A stretch of DNA of 64,000 nt from Iningainema tapete BLCC-T55 (GCF_014698965.1 NZ_JACXAE010000046.1:1-64000); one strand, 5' to 3'; numbered from the stretch's first letter, positions 32,737-41,962 are shown. The notes: a model not told the origin generated them from the letters alone. Numbers and translations: made by a program.

Positions 32737-33063
32737 TCAGCGATCGCTATAATGATAGCGAGCTTGAATAAACTCAATGCGGTTATGACTTACTACATAA
32801 ACAATGCGATCTACTTGAGTGAGTCGCCGTGACCATATGTTAACGTCATAGTATTTTAATCTTTCTGGTTTACCTGTTCCTTCAAAAGGATTACGTCTGA
32901 TTTCTTCAACTAGAGATAAAACTCGAAGTGCAACCTTTCTATTTGTCTCTACCCAATAGGTGAGATCTTCTAAAAACCGCCTGTCAAAAACGAGGTCTTG
33001 TTCTGAGATATCTTGAGAAATTTCAAATTGAGAGAGTTCTTCTGGTTCTAGATTTTCTGGCAT
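32737..33063 (-). CDS. yoeB: YoeB-type mRNA interferase toxin
   Basis: A 108-residue RelE-superfamily toxin. The last 84 residues align with YoeB: FDRRFLEDLTYWVETNRKV, NPFEGTGKPERLK (Glu general base), NIWSRRLTQVDRIVYVV (Arg) and the terminal ARYHYSDR with the catalytic His-Tyr. YoeB cuts mRNA in the ribosomal A site and is silenced by YefM. The protein carries about 24 extra N-terminal residues, acidic and rich in Glu/Ser, compared with enterobacterial YoeB. It starts seven bases after the yefM stop. Confidence 0.88.
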   Translation of the reverse strand: MPENLEPEELSQFEISQDISEQDLVFDRRFLEDLTYWVETNRKVALRVLSLVEEIRRNPFEGTGKPERLKYYDVNIWSRRLTQVDRIVYVVSHNRIEFIQARYHYSDR

Positions 33064-33070
33064 TGACTTG

Positions 33071-33358
33071 TTAGTCTTCTTCGTATAAATTAAACTCTTT
33101 ACGAAGCTCCTCTATAGTCTGAGGTTCATTAGTCTTTGCTTTAACACGTTGTAAAGCATCTAAAAGACGAGCTGCATTTTCAGGTGACTGAAATAGGTAG
33201 GCTGTTTCTATAATATTGTTAAGCTCTGATGTAGGAATTACGGATACGCTTTCACCACCTTCGCGAGAGACAACTACAGGTTCTCGGCTTTTAATTGCCT
33301 CATTGTAAATTTTATCAAAGTCGTTACAAGCTTCGACATAGGTTTTTTGACTAGTCAT
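33071..33358 (-). CDS. yefM: YefM/Phd-type antitoxin
   Basis: A 95-residue antitoxin with the Phd/YefM fold: N-terminal YVEACNDFDKIYNEAIKSREPVVVSREGG (residues 7-35) with VSVIPTSELNNIIETAYLF after it, and a flexible acidic C-terminus (TIEELRKEFNLYEED) that would wrap the toxin. The gene precedes yoeB with a seven-base gap, the standard order. The N-terminal half binds operator DNA in the family, so the operon probably represses itself. Confidence 0.88.
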   Translation of the reverse strand: MTSQKTYVEACNDFDKIYNEAIKSREPVVVSREGGESVSVIPTSELNNIIETAYLFQSPENAARLLDALQRVKAKTNEPQTIEELRKEFNLYEED

Positions 33359-33425
33359 TTTCAGTTCCTGTATCTATTTATTTTTCCATAATAAATGTAT
33401 CGTTACACAAAATTACAAAAATTAC

Positions 33426-33833
33426 TTAAACACTCTGACGTAAAACCTGAATAATCTGAAAATTTGCTTGCGGAAATTCAAATTGTTCTAACTCATCCAA
33501 GTTTACCCAGCGAATTTCAGCACATTCAATTGGTTGAGGAATACCAGTTAGATGGCGACAGTGATGCACAGTGAGGGTAACGCGCAAGTGGGTATAAGTG
33601 TGATCGATTGTGGTTAGATGTTCACCCACTTCAATCTCTATTCCTATTTCCTCGTGAATTTCTCGTTTAATACAATCTTCGACAGTTTCACCCGGTTCGA
33701 TTTTACCGCCGGGAAATTCCCACAAACCACCCATAACTCCTTCAGGAAGACGGCGGTCGATTAGAATTTGCCCTAAGTCGTTCCAGATTACAGCGACACC
33801 AATGATTTTATGTGGGGGAGAGGTTTTTGTCAT
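33426..33833 (-). CDS. mutT: MutT-type Nudix hydrolase (8-oxo-dGTP diphosphatase)
   Basis: A 135-residue protein with an intact Nudix box: GGKIEPGETVEDCIKREIHE followed by EIG (about 42-64). The first residues IIGVAVIWNDLGQILIDRR and the LWEFPGG segment are typical of MutT, and the C-terminal half has CAEIRWVNLDELEQFEFP, where the FP residues shape the purine pocket. MutT removes 8-oxo-dGTP from the nucleotide pool. Exact substrate is inferred from family. In many cyanobacteria MutT is fused to or near mutY; not here. Confidence 0.85.
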   Translation of the reverse strand: MTKTSPPHKIIGVAVIWNDLGQILIDRRLPEGVMGGLWEFPGGKIEPGETVEDCIKREIHEEIGIEIEVGEHLTTIDHTYTHLRVTLTVHHCRHLTGIPQPIECAEIRWVNLDELEQFEFPQANFQIIQVLRQSV

Positions 33834-33926
33834 GGGTAGTTATAACTAAAAAACTCGGCAGACTTGATCACTACCGAGCTTGTATTTTATTACTATATTT
33901 GATTTTCATTCTTTAAGCTGAACTTA

Positions 33927-34274
33927 CTATTCAACTTCTTCAGAGTTGTTGGCTTCAGTTCCGCGTAACGCCATTTCAAAGTTCATTCTCTGTTCAGCAT
34001 TACGTAAGAAATAACCACTCATCATAGCCGAAGCGAGTAAACGACCAAGATTTTCTCTATTAGTAGTAACTGTAACATTAAAGTGTTCTGAAGGCATGTT
34101 TCCTAACAATCCAATAATGTTATGCTCCATTACCTGAAATACATCATTAGATGTAGGTTTAGATAGCTGTGTAATTGTCTCTGGAGTTAGAGATTTAACG
34201 TATTGCATGAGCATGTTGCCTGTTTCAGACTCACTGTCAAAAAATTCAGAGACGCGATTAGATGAGTTATTCAC
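33927..34274 (-). CDS. DUF760 domain protein
   Basis: A 115-residue protein with the DUF760 pattern: LMQYVKSLTPETITQLSKP, VMEHNIIGLLGNMPSEHFNVTVTT and NRENLGRLLASAMMSGYFLRNAEQR (about residues 75-98). The family is found in cyanobacteria and plastids; function is not established, although plant homologues have been linked to chloroplast protein turnover. Single gene with its own ribosome binding region (GGAGA just upstream of the ATG). Confidence 0.85.
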   Translation of the reverse strand: MNNSSNRVSEFFDSESETGNMLMQYVKSLTPETITQLSKPTSNDVFQVMEHNIIGLLGNMPSEHFNVTVTTNRENLGRLLASAMMSGYFLRNAEQRMNFEMALRGTEANNSEEVE

Positions 34275-34401
34275 GTTATCTCTCCTTGTTTACCACAACT
34301 GGGTCTTTAGCTAAATTTCTTATGTTCTTGAAAACTAATGTAACAAGCTATTTGGGATCTGGTAGTCGGTGTAACCGTACCAAATTTAGCGGGTTTTACG
34401 A

Positions 34402-35358
34402 TTAGCTTGCCAAATATTCATCAATATTGGCTTTAGACTTACGCAGTTTAGATAAGGCTTCCCGTTCTATTTGCCGCACTCGTTCACGACTAATATTTAG
34501 TAGTTCGCCAATTCTTGCTAAAGTTAGTGCTTGTCCATCAGCTAAACCAAAGCGTAGGGAGATTACTTCTCTTTGTTGTGGCGTAAGTTGTGTCATGAGG
34601 CGATCTAAATCGTAAGATAGAGAAGATTGCGTCACAAAGTCTTCTGGAGAAGCGCCTGGATCTTCTAACATTTCTCCAAGTTCAGTGTCGTAATTATCTC
34701 CTAAACGTAAATCTAATGATAATGGTAAGCGAGCCTTTTCTAGGTACTCTCGTACTTGTCTAGGAGTCAACTCCAATTCTTGAGCTAACTCAGAAATACT
34801 GGGGGCACGTCCTAATTGTTGGGATAATTGACGCTGCGCCTTTTTAATTTTATTTAATTTTTCGGTAATATGGATAGGTAAGCGAACTGTACGACCTTTT
34901 TCGGCGATCGCCCTGGTAATTGCTTGGCGAATCCACCAATAAGCATAAGTAGAGAATCTGTAACCTTTGGTGGGGTCAAACTTTTCTACACCCCGTTGCA
35001 TTCCTATGCTACCTTCTTGAATCAAGTCGAGTAAATCAACGTTCCGCTTAATATACTTTTTCGCTACCGATACCACCAATCGCAAATTGGCTTCTACCAT
35101 CTTGCGTTTAGCGATTTCTCCATCTGCGATCGCTTCATTCAACTCTGGTGGTTCTAATGCCGTTGCTGTCGCCCACTCTGGTATAGTTGGTTGACGACCT
35201 AATTGGAGCGCCAAAGTTTCTCTCACCATATGCAAGCTAGTTGCACGCTGAACTTGTTTGCCATAAAAAATCTCCTCCTCGTGGGTTAAGAGCGGTACAC
35301 GTCCAATCTCTCGTAAATAAGTCCGCACAAGGTCTGTTGCTGTCTGAGCAGTCTTCAT
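34402..35358 (-). CDS. Group 2 sigma-70 factor (RpoD/SigA family)
   Basis: A 318-residue sigma factor lacking region 1.1, hence group 2. Region 1.2 [20 protein letters not shown]; regions 2.1-2.4 [40 protein letters not shown] and [17 protein letters not shown]; region 3 [20 protein letters not shown]; region 4.2 [20 protein letters not shown]. It should recognise promoters like those of the principal sigma factor under stress, nitrogen starvation or heterocyst-related conditions. Which of SigB, C, D or E it is cannot be decided here. Confidence 0.9.
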   Translation of the reverse strand: MKTAQTATDLVRTYLREIGRVPLLTHEEEIFYGKQVQRATSLHMVRETLALQLGRQPTIPEWATATALEPPELNEAIADGEIAKRKMVEANLRLVVSVAKKYIKRNVDLLDLIQEGSIGMQRGVEKFDPTKGYRFSTYAYWWIRQAITRAIAEKGRTVRLPIHITEKLNKIKKAQRQLSQQLGRAPSISELAQELELTPRQVREYLEKARLPLSLDLRLGDNYDTELGEMLEDPGASPEDFVTQSSLSYDLDRLMTQLTPQQREVISLRFGLADGQALTLARIGELLNISRERVRQIEREALSKLRKSKANIDEYLAS

Positions 35359-35456
35359 GGCGTCGTACTCTATAGTAATGATGGGTTTAACGACTTCGTA
35401 GCTAACTGATATCTGTCTTGACTTGGGTGTTCCAGTGTTCCTGGGAAATGCAAATT

Positions 35457-35475
35457 AAGCGCAATTAGTGCGCTT
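35457..35475. promoter_or_regulatory. Operator-like dyad upstream of the sigma factor gene
   Basis: AAGCGCAATTAGTGCGCTT, a six-base inverted repeat around a 7-base centre, about 100 bases upstream of the sigma gene ATG. Could be a protein-binding site. The rest of the 35359-35729 gap is AT-rich and featureless. Confidence 0.35.
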
Positions 35476-35729
35476 GATGAAACTGATGCCTAATTTTTAT
35501 TATCTCTGACTATTTACTGCCAGAGTTTACTGTTTTCTCCTTTTGCTTACATTTATCCAAAGTTAGATAATAGGTAGCTAGTTAAAAATTATTTTAGCTT
35601 ATTTTTCTTTATTGTTGACTATTGTAACATTTATGAGAAGAAATTTACACAGCCATTTTAGGGAGAGAGGGAGCTAACAATTAGTTTTTCTCCCCTGCCC
35701 CCCTACTCCCTACCCAGAACTGCCCTACT

Positions 35730-38700
35730 TCAAGACTTAGGTACTGTGCTATATTCCTGAATGCTCCTCACATCTAAAGTTGTTTGTTGCAGGGAACGAA
35801 TGGCGGCAACGGTTGCTTTTGCGCCTGCAATAGTAGTGATGATCGGGATTTTGTAAGTCAAAGCAGTACGGCGGATGAGTCTAGCATCTGCTCGTGCTTC
35901 CTCTCCTGAAGGTGTATTGACAATCAGTTGAATTTTGTGATTTTTAATTGCATCCAACACATGAGGACGCCCTTCATGAAGTTTTAGTACTAACTCCACA
36001 TCTAACCCATGTTCGCGCAGAACGCGGCGTGTTCCATCTGTCGCCAGCACAGAAAAACCCAATTCAATAAATTCCTTCACCACAGGAACAGAAGCAGTTT
36101 TATCGCGGTTGTTCATCGACACAAACACCGTGCCAGTCAAAGGTAAACGCTCCCCAGCGCCCATGGACGCCTTAGCAAAAGCGCGTCCAAAGTCGCTATC
36201 AATTCCCATCACCTCACCAGTAGAGCGCATCTCCGGTCCCAAAATTACATCAGTACCAGGGAATTTATTAAACGGTAACACCGCTTCCTTAACAGCAATA
36301 TGTTCCGGGATGACTTCTTGAGTAAAACCTAGCTCAGCCAAAGTTTTACCAGACATAATCAAAGAGGCAATTTTCGCCAGTGGTACACCAATCGCCTTAG
36401 AAACAAAAGGTACAGTACGAGAAGCGCGGGGATTAGCTTCCAAAATATAAACTTGGGGAGAATAACTTTGACAACCAACCACAGCAAACTGAATATTCAT
36501 CAACCCCACAACCTTCAGAGCCTTCGCCAACTGCACCGTCCAGGAGCGAATTTGATCTAATACTAATGGTGGAAGCGAAATAGAAGGTATTGTGCAAGCA
36601 GAATCACCAGAATGAATACCAGCCTGCTCAATGTGTTCCATAATACCACCAACAACTACCTGCCCAGTACTGTCAGCGATCGCATCCACATCCACTTCAA
36701 TCGCATTTTCCAAAAACTTATCAATCAAAATCGGATGTTCTGGCTCCACCTGCACAGCAAAAGTCATGTAGCGTTCCAAATCAGTATCAGAGTAGACAAT
36801 TTCCATCGCCCTTCCCCCCAAAACATAACTAGGACGTACCACCACCGGATAACCAACACGTTGAGCAACAACCAAAGCATCCTCATAAGTCCGAGCAATC
36901 CCATTTTGTGGCTGAGCAATCTTCAACTGTGCCAAAATCTGCTCAAACCGCTCCCGATCCTCAGCAATATCAATCGAATCCGGAGAAGTACCCCAAATCT
37001 TAGTAACAATTCCCTCTTTCTGTGCGTCCTTGGCGTCTTTGCGGTTCAAAAACTCCTGCAACGACACCGCCAACTTCAAAGGCGTTTGTCCCCCAAACTG
37101 AACAATCACCCCAACCGGATTTTCCGCCTCAATAATATTTAGCACATCTTCCTTAGTCAAAGGCTCAAAGTAGAGGCGATCGCTAGTATCATAATCTGTA
37201 GACACCGTTTCCGGATTAGAATTAACCATAATCGTTTCATACCCAGCCTCCTTAAGAGCATAAGCGGCGTGACAACAACAATAGTCAAACTCAATACCCT
37301 GCCCAATTCGGTTAGGTCCTCCACCCAAAATCATCACTTTAGGTTTTGTGGTTGGTAGTATCTCGTTTTCTTCTTCATAGCTAGAGTAGTAATAGGGAGT
37401 AAAAGCCTCAAATTCAGCAGCGCAAGTATCCACTGTTTTGTAAACCGGAATCACACCTAAGTTTTGGCGGAAGGCACGAACCTCATCTTCAGTAGTTTTC
37501 GTCGCATAAGCAATTTGGCGATCACTAAAACCTTGGCGCTTCACATCATACATTTGCTCTAGTGTCAACTCCTGTAAAGGAGTCCGCTTCAGGAATTTTT
37601 CCACCTCCAGCAGTTGCTGCATCTTATCGAGAAACCAAGGATCAATACCTGTTAACTCGTAAATTTCCTCAATACTCATTCCCAACTGCATAGCGTGACG
37701 TACAGCGAAAATACGCTCTGGATTTGGCGTCCGCAATTGAGCGCGAATTTGTTCACCACTGGGTAACTTTTCTTTACCATCACAACCCCAACCAGCACGC
37801 CCAGTTTCCAAAGAACGCAAAGCTTTTTGGAAAGACTCGTTGAAAGTCCGTCCGATAGCCATAGCTTCCCCAACAGACTTCATTTGCGTTGTCAGTACTG
37901 GCTCAGAACCGGGGAACTTTTCAAAAGCGAAGCGAGGAACCTTTGTTACCACATAATCAATCGTTGGTTCAAAGGAAGCTGGAGTTTTTTTGGTGATGTC
38001 ATTTTTAATTTCATCCAATCTGTAGCCGACAGCTAGCTTTGCTGCTATCTTCGCAATGGGGAAACCAGTAGCTTTAGAAGCCAAAGCAGAAGAACGGGAA
38101 ACGCGGGGATTCATTTCAATTACAACCACTTCCCCATTAACCGGATTGATAGCAAACTGGATATTAGAACCACCAGTTTCTACGCCAATTTCGCGGATAA
38201 TTTTAATTGCCATATCCCGCAGCCGCTGGTATTCTTTATCGGTAAGGGTTTGAGCGGGGGCGACAGTAATTGAGTCTCCTGTGTGGATACCCATTGGATC
38301 AAGGTTTTCAATGGAGCAGATAATCACAACGTTATCTGCCAAGTCTCGCATTACTTCTAATTCGTATTCTTTCCAACCTAGTAGGGATTGGTCGATGAGA
38401 ATTTGCGATACTGGACTAGCGTCTATACCTACTTGTGCCATTTCGGCAAATTCTTCTTCGTTGTAGGCGATCCCTCCTCCTGTACCTCCCATTGTAAAGG
38501 CAGGACGAATAATCAAGGGATAAGTGCCAATTTGTTTGGCGATCGCCTTAGCTTCGTCTAAAGATGAAGCTGTTCCACTGGGACACACATTTACCCCAAT
38601 CCGCGCCATTGCTTCGTTAAAAAGTTTTCTGTCTTCAGCTTTCTCAATGGCTGGTAGCTTAGCGCCAATTAACTCAACGTTGTATTTTTCCAACACGCCA

Positions 38701-39014
38701 TTTTTTGCTAAAGCCACAGCTAGGTTGAGTGCTGTTTGCCCTCCCATTGTTGGAAGTATGGCGTCGGGGCGTTCTTTGGCAACAACGAGTTCCACTATTT
38801 CTGGTGTGAGTGGCTCAATGTAGGTGCTAGAGGCTGTTTCCGGATCGGTCATGATGGTAGCGGGATTGGAATTAATTAGCACCACTTCATAACCTTCTTC
38901 TCGCAACGCCTTACAAGCCTGGGTTCCAGAATAGTCAAACTCACTTGCTTGTCCGATTACTATCGGACCAGAACCTAGTAGCAGAATCTTCCTGATGTCT
39001 TCGCGGCGGGGCAT
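35730..39014 (-). CDS. carB: Carbamoyl-phosphate synthase large subunit with repeat-derived insertion
   Basis: A 1094-residue CarB. Two homologous ATP-grasp halves: the N-terminal half with [32 protein letters not shown] and [20 protein letters not shown]; the C-terminal half with [35 protein letters not shown] and [16 protein letters not shown]; then an MGS-like allosteric domain ([20 protein letters not shown]). It makes carbamoyl phosphate for pyrimidine and arginine synthesis with CarA. Between [10 protein letters not shown] and [10 protein letters not shown] it carries about 16 extra residues including [12 protein letters not shown], at around residue 655-670, which is the translation of a dispersed cyanobacterial repeat (DNA 37012-37050). 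Family usual length is about 1070-1085. Confidence 0.96.
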   Translation of the reverse strand: MPRREDIRKILLLGSGPIVIGQASEFDYSGTQACKALREEGYEVVLINSNPATIMTDPETASSTYIEPLTPEIVELVVAKERPDAILPTMGGQTALNLAVALAKNGVLEKYNVELIGAKLPAIEKAEDRKLFNEAMARIGVNVCPSGTASSLDEAKAIAKQIGTYPLIIRPAFTMGGTGGGIAYNEEEFAEMAQVGIDASPVSQILIDQSLLGWKEYELEVMRDLADNVVIICSIENLDPMGIHTGDSITVAPAQTLTDKEYQRLRDMAIKIIREIGVETGGSNIQFAINPVNGEVVVIEMNPRVSRSSALASKATGFPIAKIAAKLAVGYRLDEIKNDITKKTPASFEPTIDYVVTKVPRFAFEKFPGSEPVLTTQMKSVGEAMAIGRTFNESFQKALRSLETGRAGWGCDGKEKLPSGEQIRAQLRTPNPERIFAVRHAMQLGMSIEEIYELTGIDPWFLDKMQQLLEVEKFLKRTPLQELTLEQMYDVKRQGFSDRQIAYATKTTEDEVRAFRQNLGVIPVYKTVDTCAAEFEAFTPYYYSSYEEENEILPTTKPKVMILGGGPNRIGQGIEFDYCCCHAAYALKEAGYETIMVNSNPETVSTDYDTSDRLYFEPLTKEDVLNIIEAENPVGVIVQFGGQTPLKLAVSLQEFLNRKDAKDAQKEGIVTKIWGTSPDSIDIAEDRERFEQILAQLKIAQPQNGIARTYEDALVVAQRVGYPVVVRPSYVLGGRAMEIVYSDTDLERYMTFAVQVEPEHPILIDKFLENAIEVDVDAIADSTGQVVVGGIMEHIEQAGIHSGDSACTIPSISLPPLVLDQIRSWTVQLAKALKVVGLMNIQFAVVGCQSYSPQVYILEANPRASRTVPFVSKAIGVPLAKIASLIMSGKTLAELGFTQEVIPEHIAVKEAVLPFNKFPGTDVILGPEMRSTGEVMGIDSDFGRAFAKASMGAGERLPLTGTVFVSMNNRDKTASVPVVKEFIELGFSVLATDGTRRVLREHGLDVELVLKLHEGRPHVLDAIKNHKIQLIVNTPSGEEARADARLIRRTALTYKIPIITTIAGAKATVAAIRSLQQTTLDVRSIQEYSTVPKS
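37012..37050 (-). repeat. Dispersed coding-compatible repeat inside carB
   Basis: Minus-strand core GAACCGCAAAGACGCCAAGG then ACGCACAGAAAGAGGG. The same repeat type appears at the 5' end of ridA (45153-45186, GAACCGCGAAGGACGCGAAG). Here it is in frame and translates as [11 protein letters not shown], enlarging a surface region of CarB. Confidence 0.6.
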
Positions 39015-39191
39015 AGTCTTTGTGGAGTTATAGAATACAAATCCAGATTATTTTAAAGTTCTTTCCCCCTCACTCACGCTTTTATTATCAACTTTTCCAG
39101 GTTTCATGACAATTGGGGGGAGTTTGTGAGTGGGGGCTAGGGGTTCCCTCTGGGGTTGGGGGCTGTAGGGGGGAAAAACTAATTGTTGGAA

Positions 39192-39225
39192 AGATACCCG
39201 ACTTCGTAAAAGTTGTCGGGTATCT
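39192..39225. repeat. CCGACAACTTTTACGAA hairpin, copy 2
   Basis: AGATACCCGACTTCGTAAAA / GTTGTCGGGTATCT. Read on the minus strand the loop is CAACTTTTACGAAG, matching the element at 23691-23724, with a compensated change in the stem. Confidence 0.6.
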
Positions 39226-39413
39226 GGGAATTTATTTGCAATTTTCTTCTATTTAAGCTGACAAATTTTTTCCCTAATAAGCTACTTATTTAGACAGATG
39301 TCTGGTTGATGATTTCGTAGTAAGAATAAAATTAAATAAAAATGTTTGCTAATTAGCAGAATTATAAAAAATTTTCCGAAAAAATATTGAGTTTTATATT
39401 TACTCCAAGTAAA

Positions 39414-39457
39414 AATGGCAGAGAGGTTGGTAAAAATGTACCTCTCTGCCATTTTCT
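39414..39457 (-). terminator. Rho-independent-type terminator after dps
   Basis: AATGGCAGAGAGGT pairs with ACCTCTCTGCCATT across a 15-base loop; on the minus strand the stem is followed by TTTTTACTT. It lies about 70 bases beyond the stop of the dps gene at 39527. Fourteen base pairs, GC-rich middle. Confidence 0.75.
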
Positions 39458-39526
39458 TTTATTAAAAGTCTAGTCTTTCCTGCTTTTGTGCGAGTTTGTG
39501 GTAAGCTAAACTAGATTATGAGTTTC

Positions 39527-40081
39527 TTAGTTACGAGCAGGTTGAACAAATCCCAAGGTTAAGCTGTCATGAGCAAGGAAGTGAGACAAGTGGTAAGCTC
39601 TTTCCTCAGTTTTTAAGAGAATTTGTTCGTACAAATACCGGGTAGCGCGATCGCCTAAACTCTCTGCCTGTGCTGCTTGGCGACGAATTAGGTTAATCAT
39701 TGCTTGCTCGGCTTTCAGGTCATTTTCTACCATTTGACGGTTAGAAAACACGCCATCTGGTTCTTGTTCAATGGCGCATAATTCTGCTAATTTGCTGAAG
39801 GTAGCTACAGGTACTCCGCCCAGTCCATCCAAGCGTTCTCCAATTTCATGGATATGTTCTTGAACTTGTTCGTAGCTATCGCTGAAGAATTCATGTAGCT
39901 GATAAAATTCTGCTCCTTCCACAACAAAATGATGCTTTTGGTACTGGATATACAGCGCCTGGAAACTTGCTAAGGCGATGTTAAATCCTTCACATACTGG
40001 CTCGGTTACAGTTTTGTCCAGCAAGATGGGATTGTCATAAACTTGACCAAAATTCCGTAACAAAGTTTGCGTTTCAGACAT
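39527..40081 (-). CDS. dps: Dps-family ferritin with His-rich ferroxidase region
   Basis: A 184-residue Dps protein. The ferroxidase helices read [20 protein letters not shown] and [19 protein letters not shown]. Compared with E. coli Dps (His51, His63, Asp67, Asp78, Glu82) the two histidines and the glutamate are kept, Asp67 is replaced by Ser, and Asp78 by His (HIHEIGERL), the arrangement described for cyanobacterial His-type centres such as DpsA-Te. Dps dodecamers oxidise and store iron and detoxify peroxide. A second, different Dps is encoded at 49765-50313. A strong terminator follows. Confidence 0.88.
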   Translation of the reverse strand: MSETQTLLRNFGQVYDNPILLDKTVTEPVCEGFNIALASFQALYIQYQKHHFVVEGAEFYQLHEFFSDSYEQVQEHIHEIGERLDGLGGVPVATFSKLAELCAIEQEPDGVFSNRQMVENDLKAEQAMINLIRRQAAQAESLGDRATRYLYEQILLKTEERAYHLSHFLAHDSLTLGFVQPARN

Positions 40082-40383
40082 TGTTCTCCTCGCTTTTGAG
40101 CAGTTATAGATGCAGACTGCTTAGTCTCTACATATTAACATTTTAAAAATTATAGTAAGCACCACAAATTTCCAACTTTTTTAACCTTATTGCAAAAAAA
40201 AAGCATTATATCTTAATTTTTCACCACTTTTTTCATACTAATTAACTGTGTGGAGCGTTTTATTTGACACCAAGTTTAAATTATGATATGTAAATTTCTT
40301 TTTTTTCGCGAATATAGAATTTTTTAATTTTTTATTCTAAAATTAATGAGAAAAGTTTGCACCTAAGGTATGCTTATTTAAGA

Positions 40384-40439
40384 GGCTGAACTTTCGACCA
40401 TGAGAAAGCTCAGCCACCAAACCCGCAGGAATTACTGCG
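40384..40439 (+). promoter_or_regulatory. Structured leader upstream of the 40468 gene
   Basis: Two adjacent hairpins: GGCTGA-CTTT ... AAAG-TCAGCC (40384-40415) and CGCAG-GAATTA-CTGCG (40424-40439), ending about 30 bases before the start codon. Their position suggests a 5' untranslated regulatory structure. It does not match a riboswitch class I can name. The remainder of the 40082-40467 gap is AT-rich promoter-like DNA. Confidence 0.4.
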
Positions 40440-40467
40440 ATATTGTTGCACTTTGAGGTAAACTGTC

Positions 40468-40725
40468 TTGAAATCAATACTTTCACAACCACAGGCACAA
40501 GCATACACTGTAGATGTAGATTGGGCAGACCGTTGGCAAGTTTATCAACGCTTAAAGGAATTGGGCATTCCTTGCTCGTGTGGGACTAATCAGCCATTAA
40601 CAGTAGAAATTGGTAACACCATAGCGGCAGTTCAACTTTGGAGCGTCGTGCGGCAATTCACAATTGCCCGCGCAGAACTAATTAGGTCTCTTGAGTTATG
40701 CTGGTACAAACGCTACAAACAATAA
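40468..40725 (+). CDS. Conserved cyanobacterial small protein
   Basis: An 85-residue protein: AYTVDVDWADRWQVYQRLKE, then LGIPCSCGTNQPLTVEIGNT and VQLWSVVRQFTIARAELIR. The paired cysteines (CSC) and the strong conservation of the WADRWQVYQRLKEL segment are typical of a Nostocales-wide protein of unknown function. The start is a TTG with a plausible GAGGT ribosome binding site. It precedes the [2Fe-2S] protein by 46 bases and probably shares its transcript. Confidence 0.65.
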   Translation: MKSILSQPQAQAYTVDVDWADRWQVYQRLKELGIPCSCGTNQPLTVEIGNTIAAVQLWSVVRQFTIARAELIRSLELCWYKRYKQ

Positions 40726-40771
40726 TCAAGCTACCACTACCCTATTGCTTGTATTAATAAAGGAGGTCGAA

Positions 40772-41383
40772 ATGAGCAAATCCTACTGTAACGAAGTATC
40801 ACAATTTCATCTTGAAGGACAATTTCTAAACTTTGTCATTAAAGATGGCTATAAACTTAAGGGTTTGATACTAGCCACTCCTGAAGGTGAATGCTACGTT
40901 AAACTAGCTAAACATTTAAGGGCTGCTTTTGACTTACGGTTAGCACCAGGTACATGGCTGCAAGTTGTCGGTGAAAAAAAGCACGATATCGAGACTGGTG
41001 AAATCAAACTGAAAGCCGAAAGAGTAATGGCGGCTAGAGTTGAGGCGCAGACATTTTCGACAATATCTGCTTCAAGATTGGAACTCGTCCCCGCTTCCTC
41101 AACCGATGCTAAGAAAAAAACAGCGAAAGCTACTATATTAATATGTCAAAAGTCTGATTGTATGAAACGCGGTGGTAAAGAAGTTTGTCAGGCGATGGAA
41201 GCAGCTTTGAGTGAAAACGGCTTAGAAGAGCAGGTGACAATCAAAGGCACTGGCTGTATGAAAAATTGTAAAGCAGGACCAAACTTGGTAATGCCCGACA
41301 AAACTCGCTATAGCCGTATTAGTGCTGCACAAGTTCCCACACTTATGAATAAACATTTTGCATCGACAAACCCGGTATCCTAA
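40772..41383 (+). CDS. [2Fe-2S] thioredoxin-like ferredoxin domain protein
   Basis: About 203 residues. The N-terminal half (about 10-90) is a beta-rich domain (FHLEGQFLNFVIKDGYKLKG, TWLQVVGEKKHDIETGEIKL). The C-terminal half is a thioredoxin-like ferredoxin with four cysteines: ILICQKSDCMKRGGKEVC and a later GTGCMKNCKAGPNLVM, binding a [2Fe-2S] cluster as in NuoE/HoxE-related proteins. The ATG at 40772 is chosen because AAGGAGG lies seven bases before it; an upstream in-frame ATG at 40691 overlaps the previous gene. A terminator hairpin overlaps the stop codon. Confidence 0.82.
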   Translation: MSKSYCNEVSQFHLEGQFLNFVIKDGYKLKGLILATPEGECYVKLAKHLRAAFDLRLAPGTWLQVVGEKKHDIETGEIKLKAERVMAARVEAQTFSTISASRLELVPASSTDAKKKTAKATILICQKSDCMKRGGKEVCQAMEAALSENGLEEQVTIKGTGCMKNCKAGPNLVMPDKTRYSRISAAQVPTLMNKHFASTNPVS

Positions 41384-41395
41384 GCCGGGTTTTTA
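41368..41395 (+). terminator. Terminator hairpin overlapping the stop codon
   Basis: AAACCCGG-TATCCTAAG-CCGGGTTTTT; the TAA stop (41381-41383) is in the loop. A T-run follows. A second hairpin of related sequence (AAAACCCGGTTTCTTC / GAAACTGGGTTTTT) lies at 41452-41484, and a half copy (AAACCCGGTTTTTAC) near 41893. Confidence 0.7.
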
Positions 41396-41451
41396 TATAA
41401 CTGAGATAATCACCACGTATATTTTGGGCAAGATATGTGCCAAATTCTTGA

Positions 41452-41484
41452 AAAACCCGGTTTCTTCACAGAAACTGGGTTTTT
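41452..41484. repeat. AAACCCGGTTTCTT hairpin repeat
   Basis: AAAACCCGGTTTCTTCACAG pairs with AGAAACTGGGTTTTT. A frequent intergenic hairpin type in cyanobacteria; T-run at the 3' end could serve as a second terminator. Confidence 0.55.
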
Positions 41485-41562
41485 AGTTTTTAATACCAAA
41501 AAGTTTTTATACTATAATATGTATAAATACACAGTCTCAAAGTTATAGATTAAACAAATAAC

Positions 41563-41589
41563 GTAGAGACGCGGAATTTCGCGTCTCTA
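41563..41589. repeat. GTAGAGACG palindrome family, copy 5
   Basis: GTAGAGACGCGGA-ATTTCGCGTCTCTA. Stem arms carry CGCG in place of the CGTTACA arm of copy 1. Confidence 0.6.
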
Positions 41590-41647
41590 AAGAAATATAT
41601 AGGTGTATCTACCAATACCACACCTATACAAAAAAGGAATTGTGACA

Positions 41648-41875
41648 ATGGAATATGCTATAGCCGGAGCAGTCGCATTAGTAATATCCCTCTTTGGAGG
41701 AGGCGGCGACAGTAATCAAAAACCACCACAAAACAATAACAACTCTACCCAACAACAAGCAGTGGCGAGAAACACAACAGATGTACCAGAGCCATCAACA
41801 ATAGTAGTTTCTCTAGCATTGGGTGGCACATTGCTAGCTTATAAGCTGAAAAAGGGTGCAGTGCAAAAATCATAA
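41648..41875 (+). CDS. Very small PEP-CTERM protein
   Basis: A protein of 75 residues that is almost only signals: an N-terminal hydrophobic helix (MEYAIAGAVALVISLFGGGG), a Gln/Asn-rich linker (NQKPPQNNNNSTQQQ), and a C-terminal PEP-CTERM motif (VPEPSTIVVSLALGGTLLAY then KLKKG). The ATG at 41648 is preferred (GGAATTGTGACA before it) over an upstream ATG at 41603. It would be exported and processed by an exosortase, leaving a short Asn/Gln-rich peptide. Unusually small for the class. Confidence 0.6.
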   Translation: MEYAIAGAVALVISLFGGGGDSNQKPPQNNNNSTQQQAVARNTTDVPEPSTIVVSLALGGTLLAYKLKKGAVQKS

Positions 41876-41934
41876 TTGCTAATTATCGATTCCAAACCCG
41901 GTTTTTACAACCTTCTTGAAAAACCACATTTAAT

Positions 41935-41962
41935 GTAGAGACGTTACATGTAACGTCTCTAC
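41935..41962. repeat. GTAGAGACG palindrome family, copy 6
   Basis: Identical to copy 1 at 12539-12566 (GTAGAGACGTTACA / TGTAACGTCTCTAC). Confidence 0.65.

Larger units (their letters stand above)
39015..39526. other. Intergenic region carB-dps
   Basis: A 512-bp non-coding stretch upstream of carB and downstream of the first dps gene. It holds a G-rich tract on the plus strand (about 39112-39175, GGGGGCTAGGGG-like), a conserved-loop hairpin (39192-39225), and a strong terminator (39414-39457). No open frame of interest. Confidence 0.45.

Noticed and set aside
36612-37142. 176-codon open frame opposite carB
   Set aside because: Antisense of a strongly conserved enzyme; composition (Asn, Ser, His, Arg rich) is typical of a shadow frame.
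39112-39175. G-rich tract considered as a G-quadruplex regulatory element of carB
   Set aside because: G-runs are irregular and the region is a mixture of short repeats; no specific structure can be supported from sequence alone.
40691-40771. N-terminal extension of the [2Fe-2S] protein overlapping the previous gene
   Set aside because: A much better start with AAGGAGG exists at 40772, and the extension is in the previous gene's coding region.
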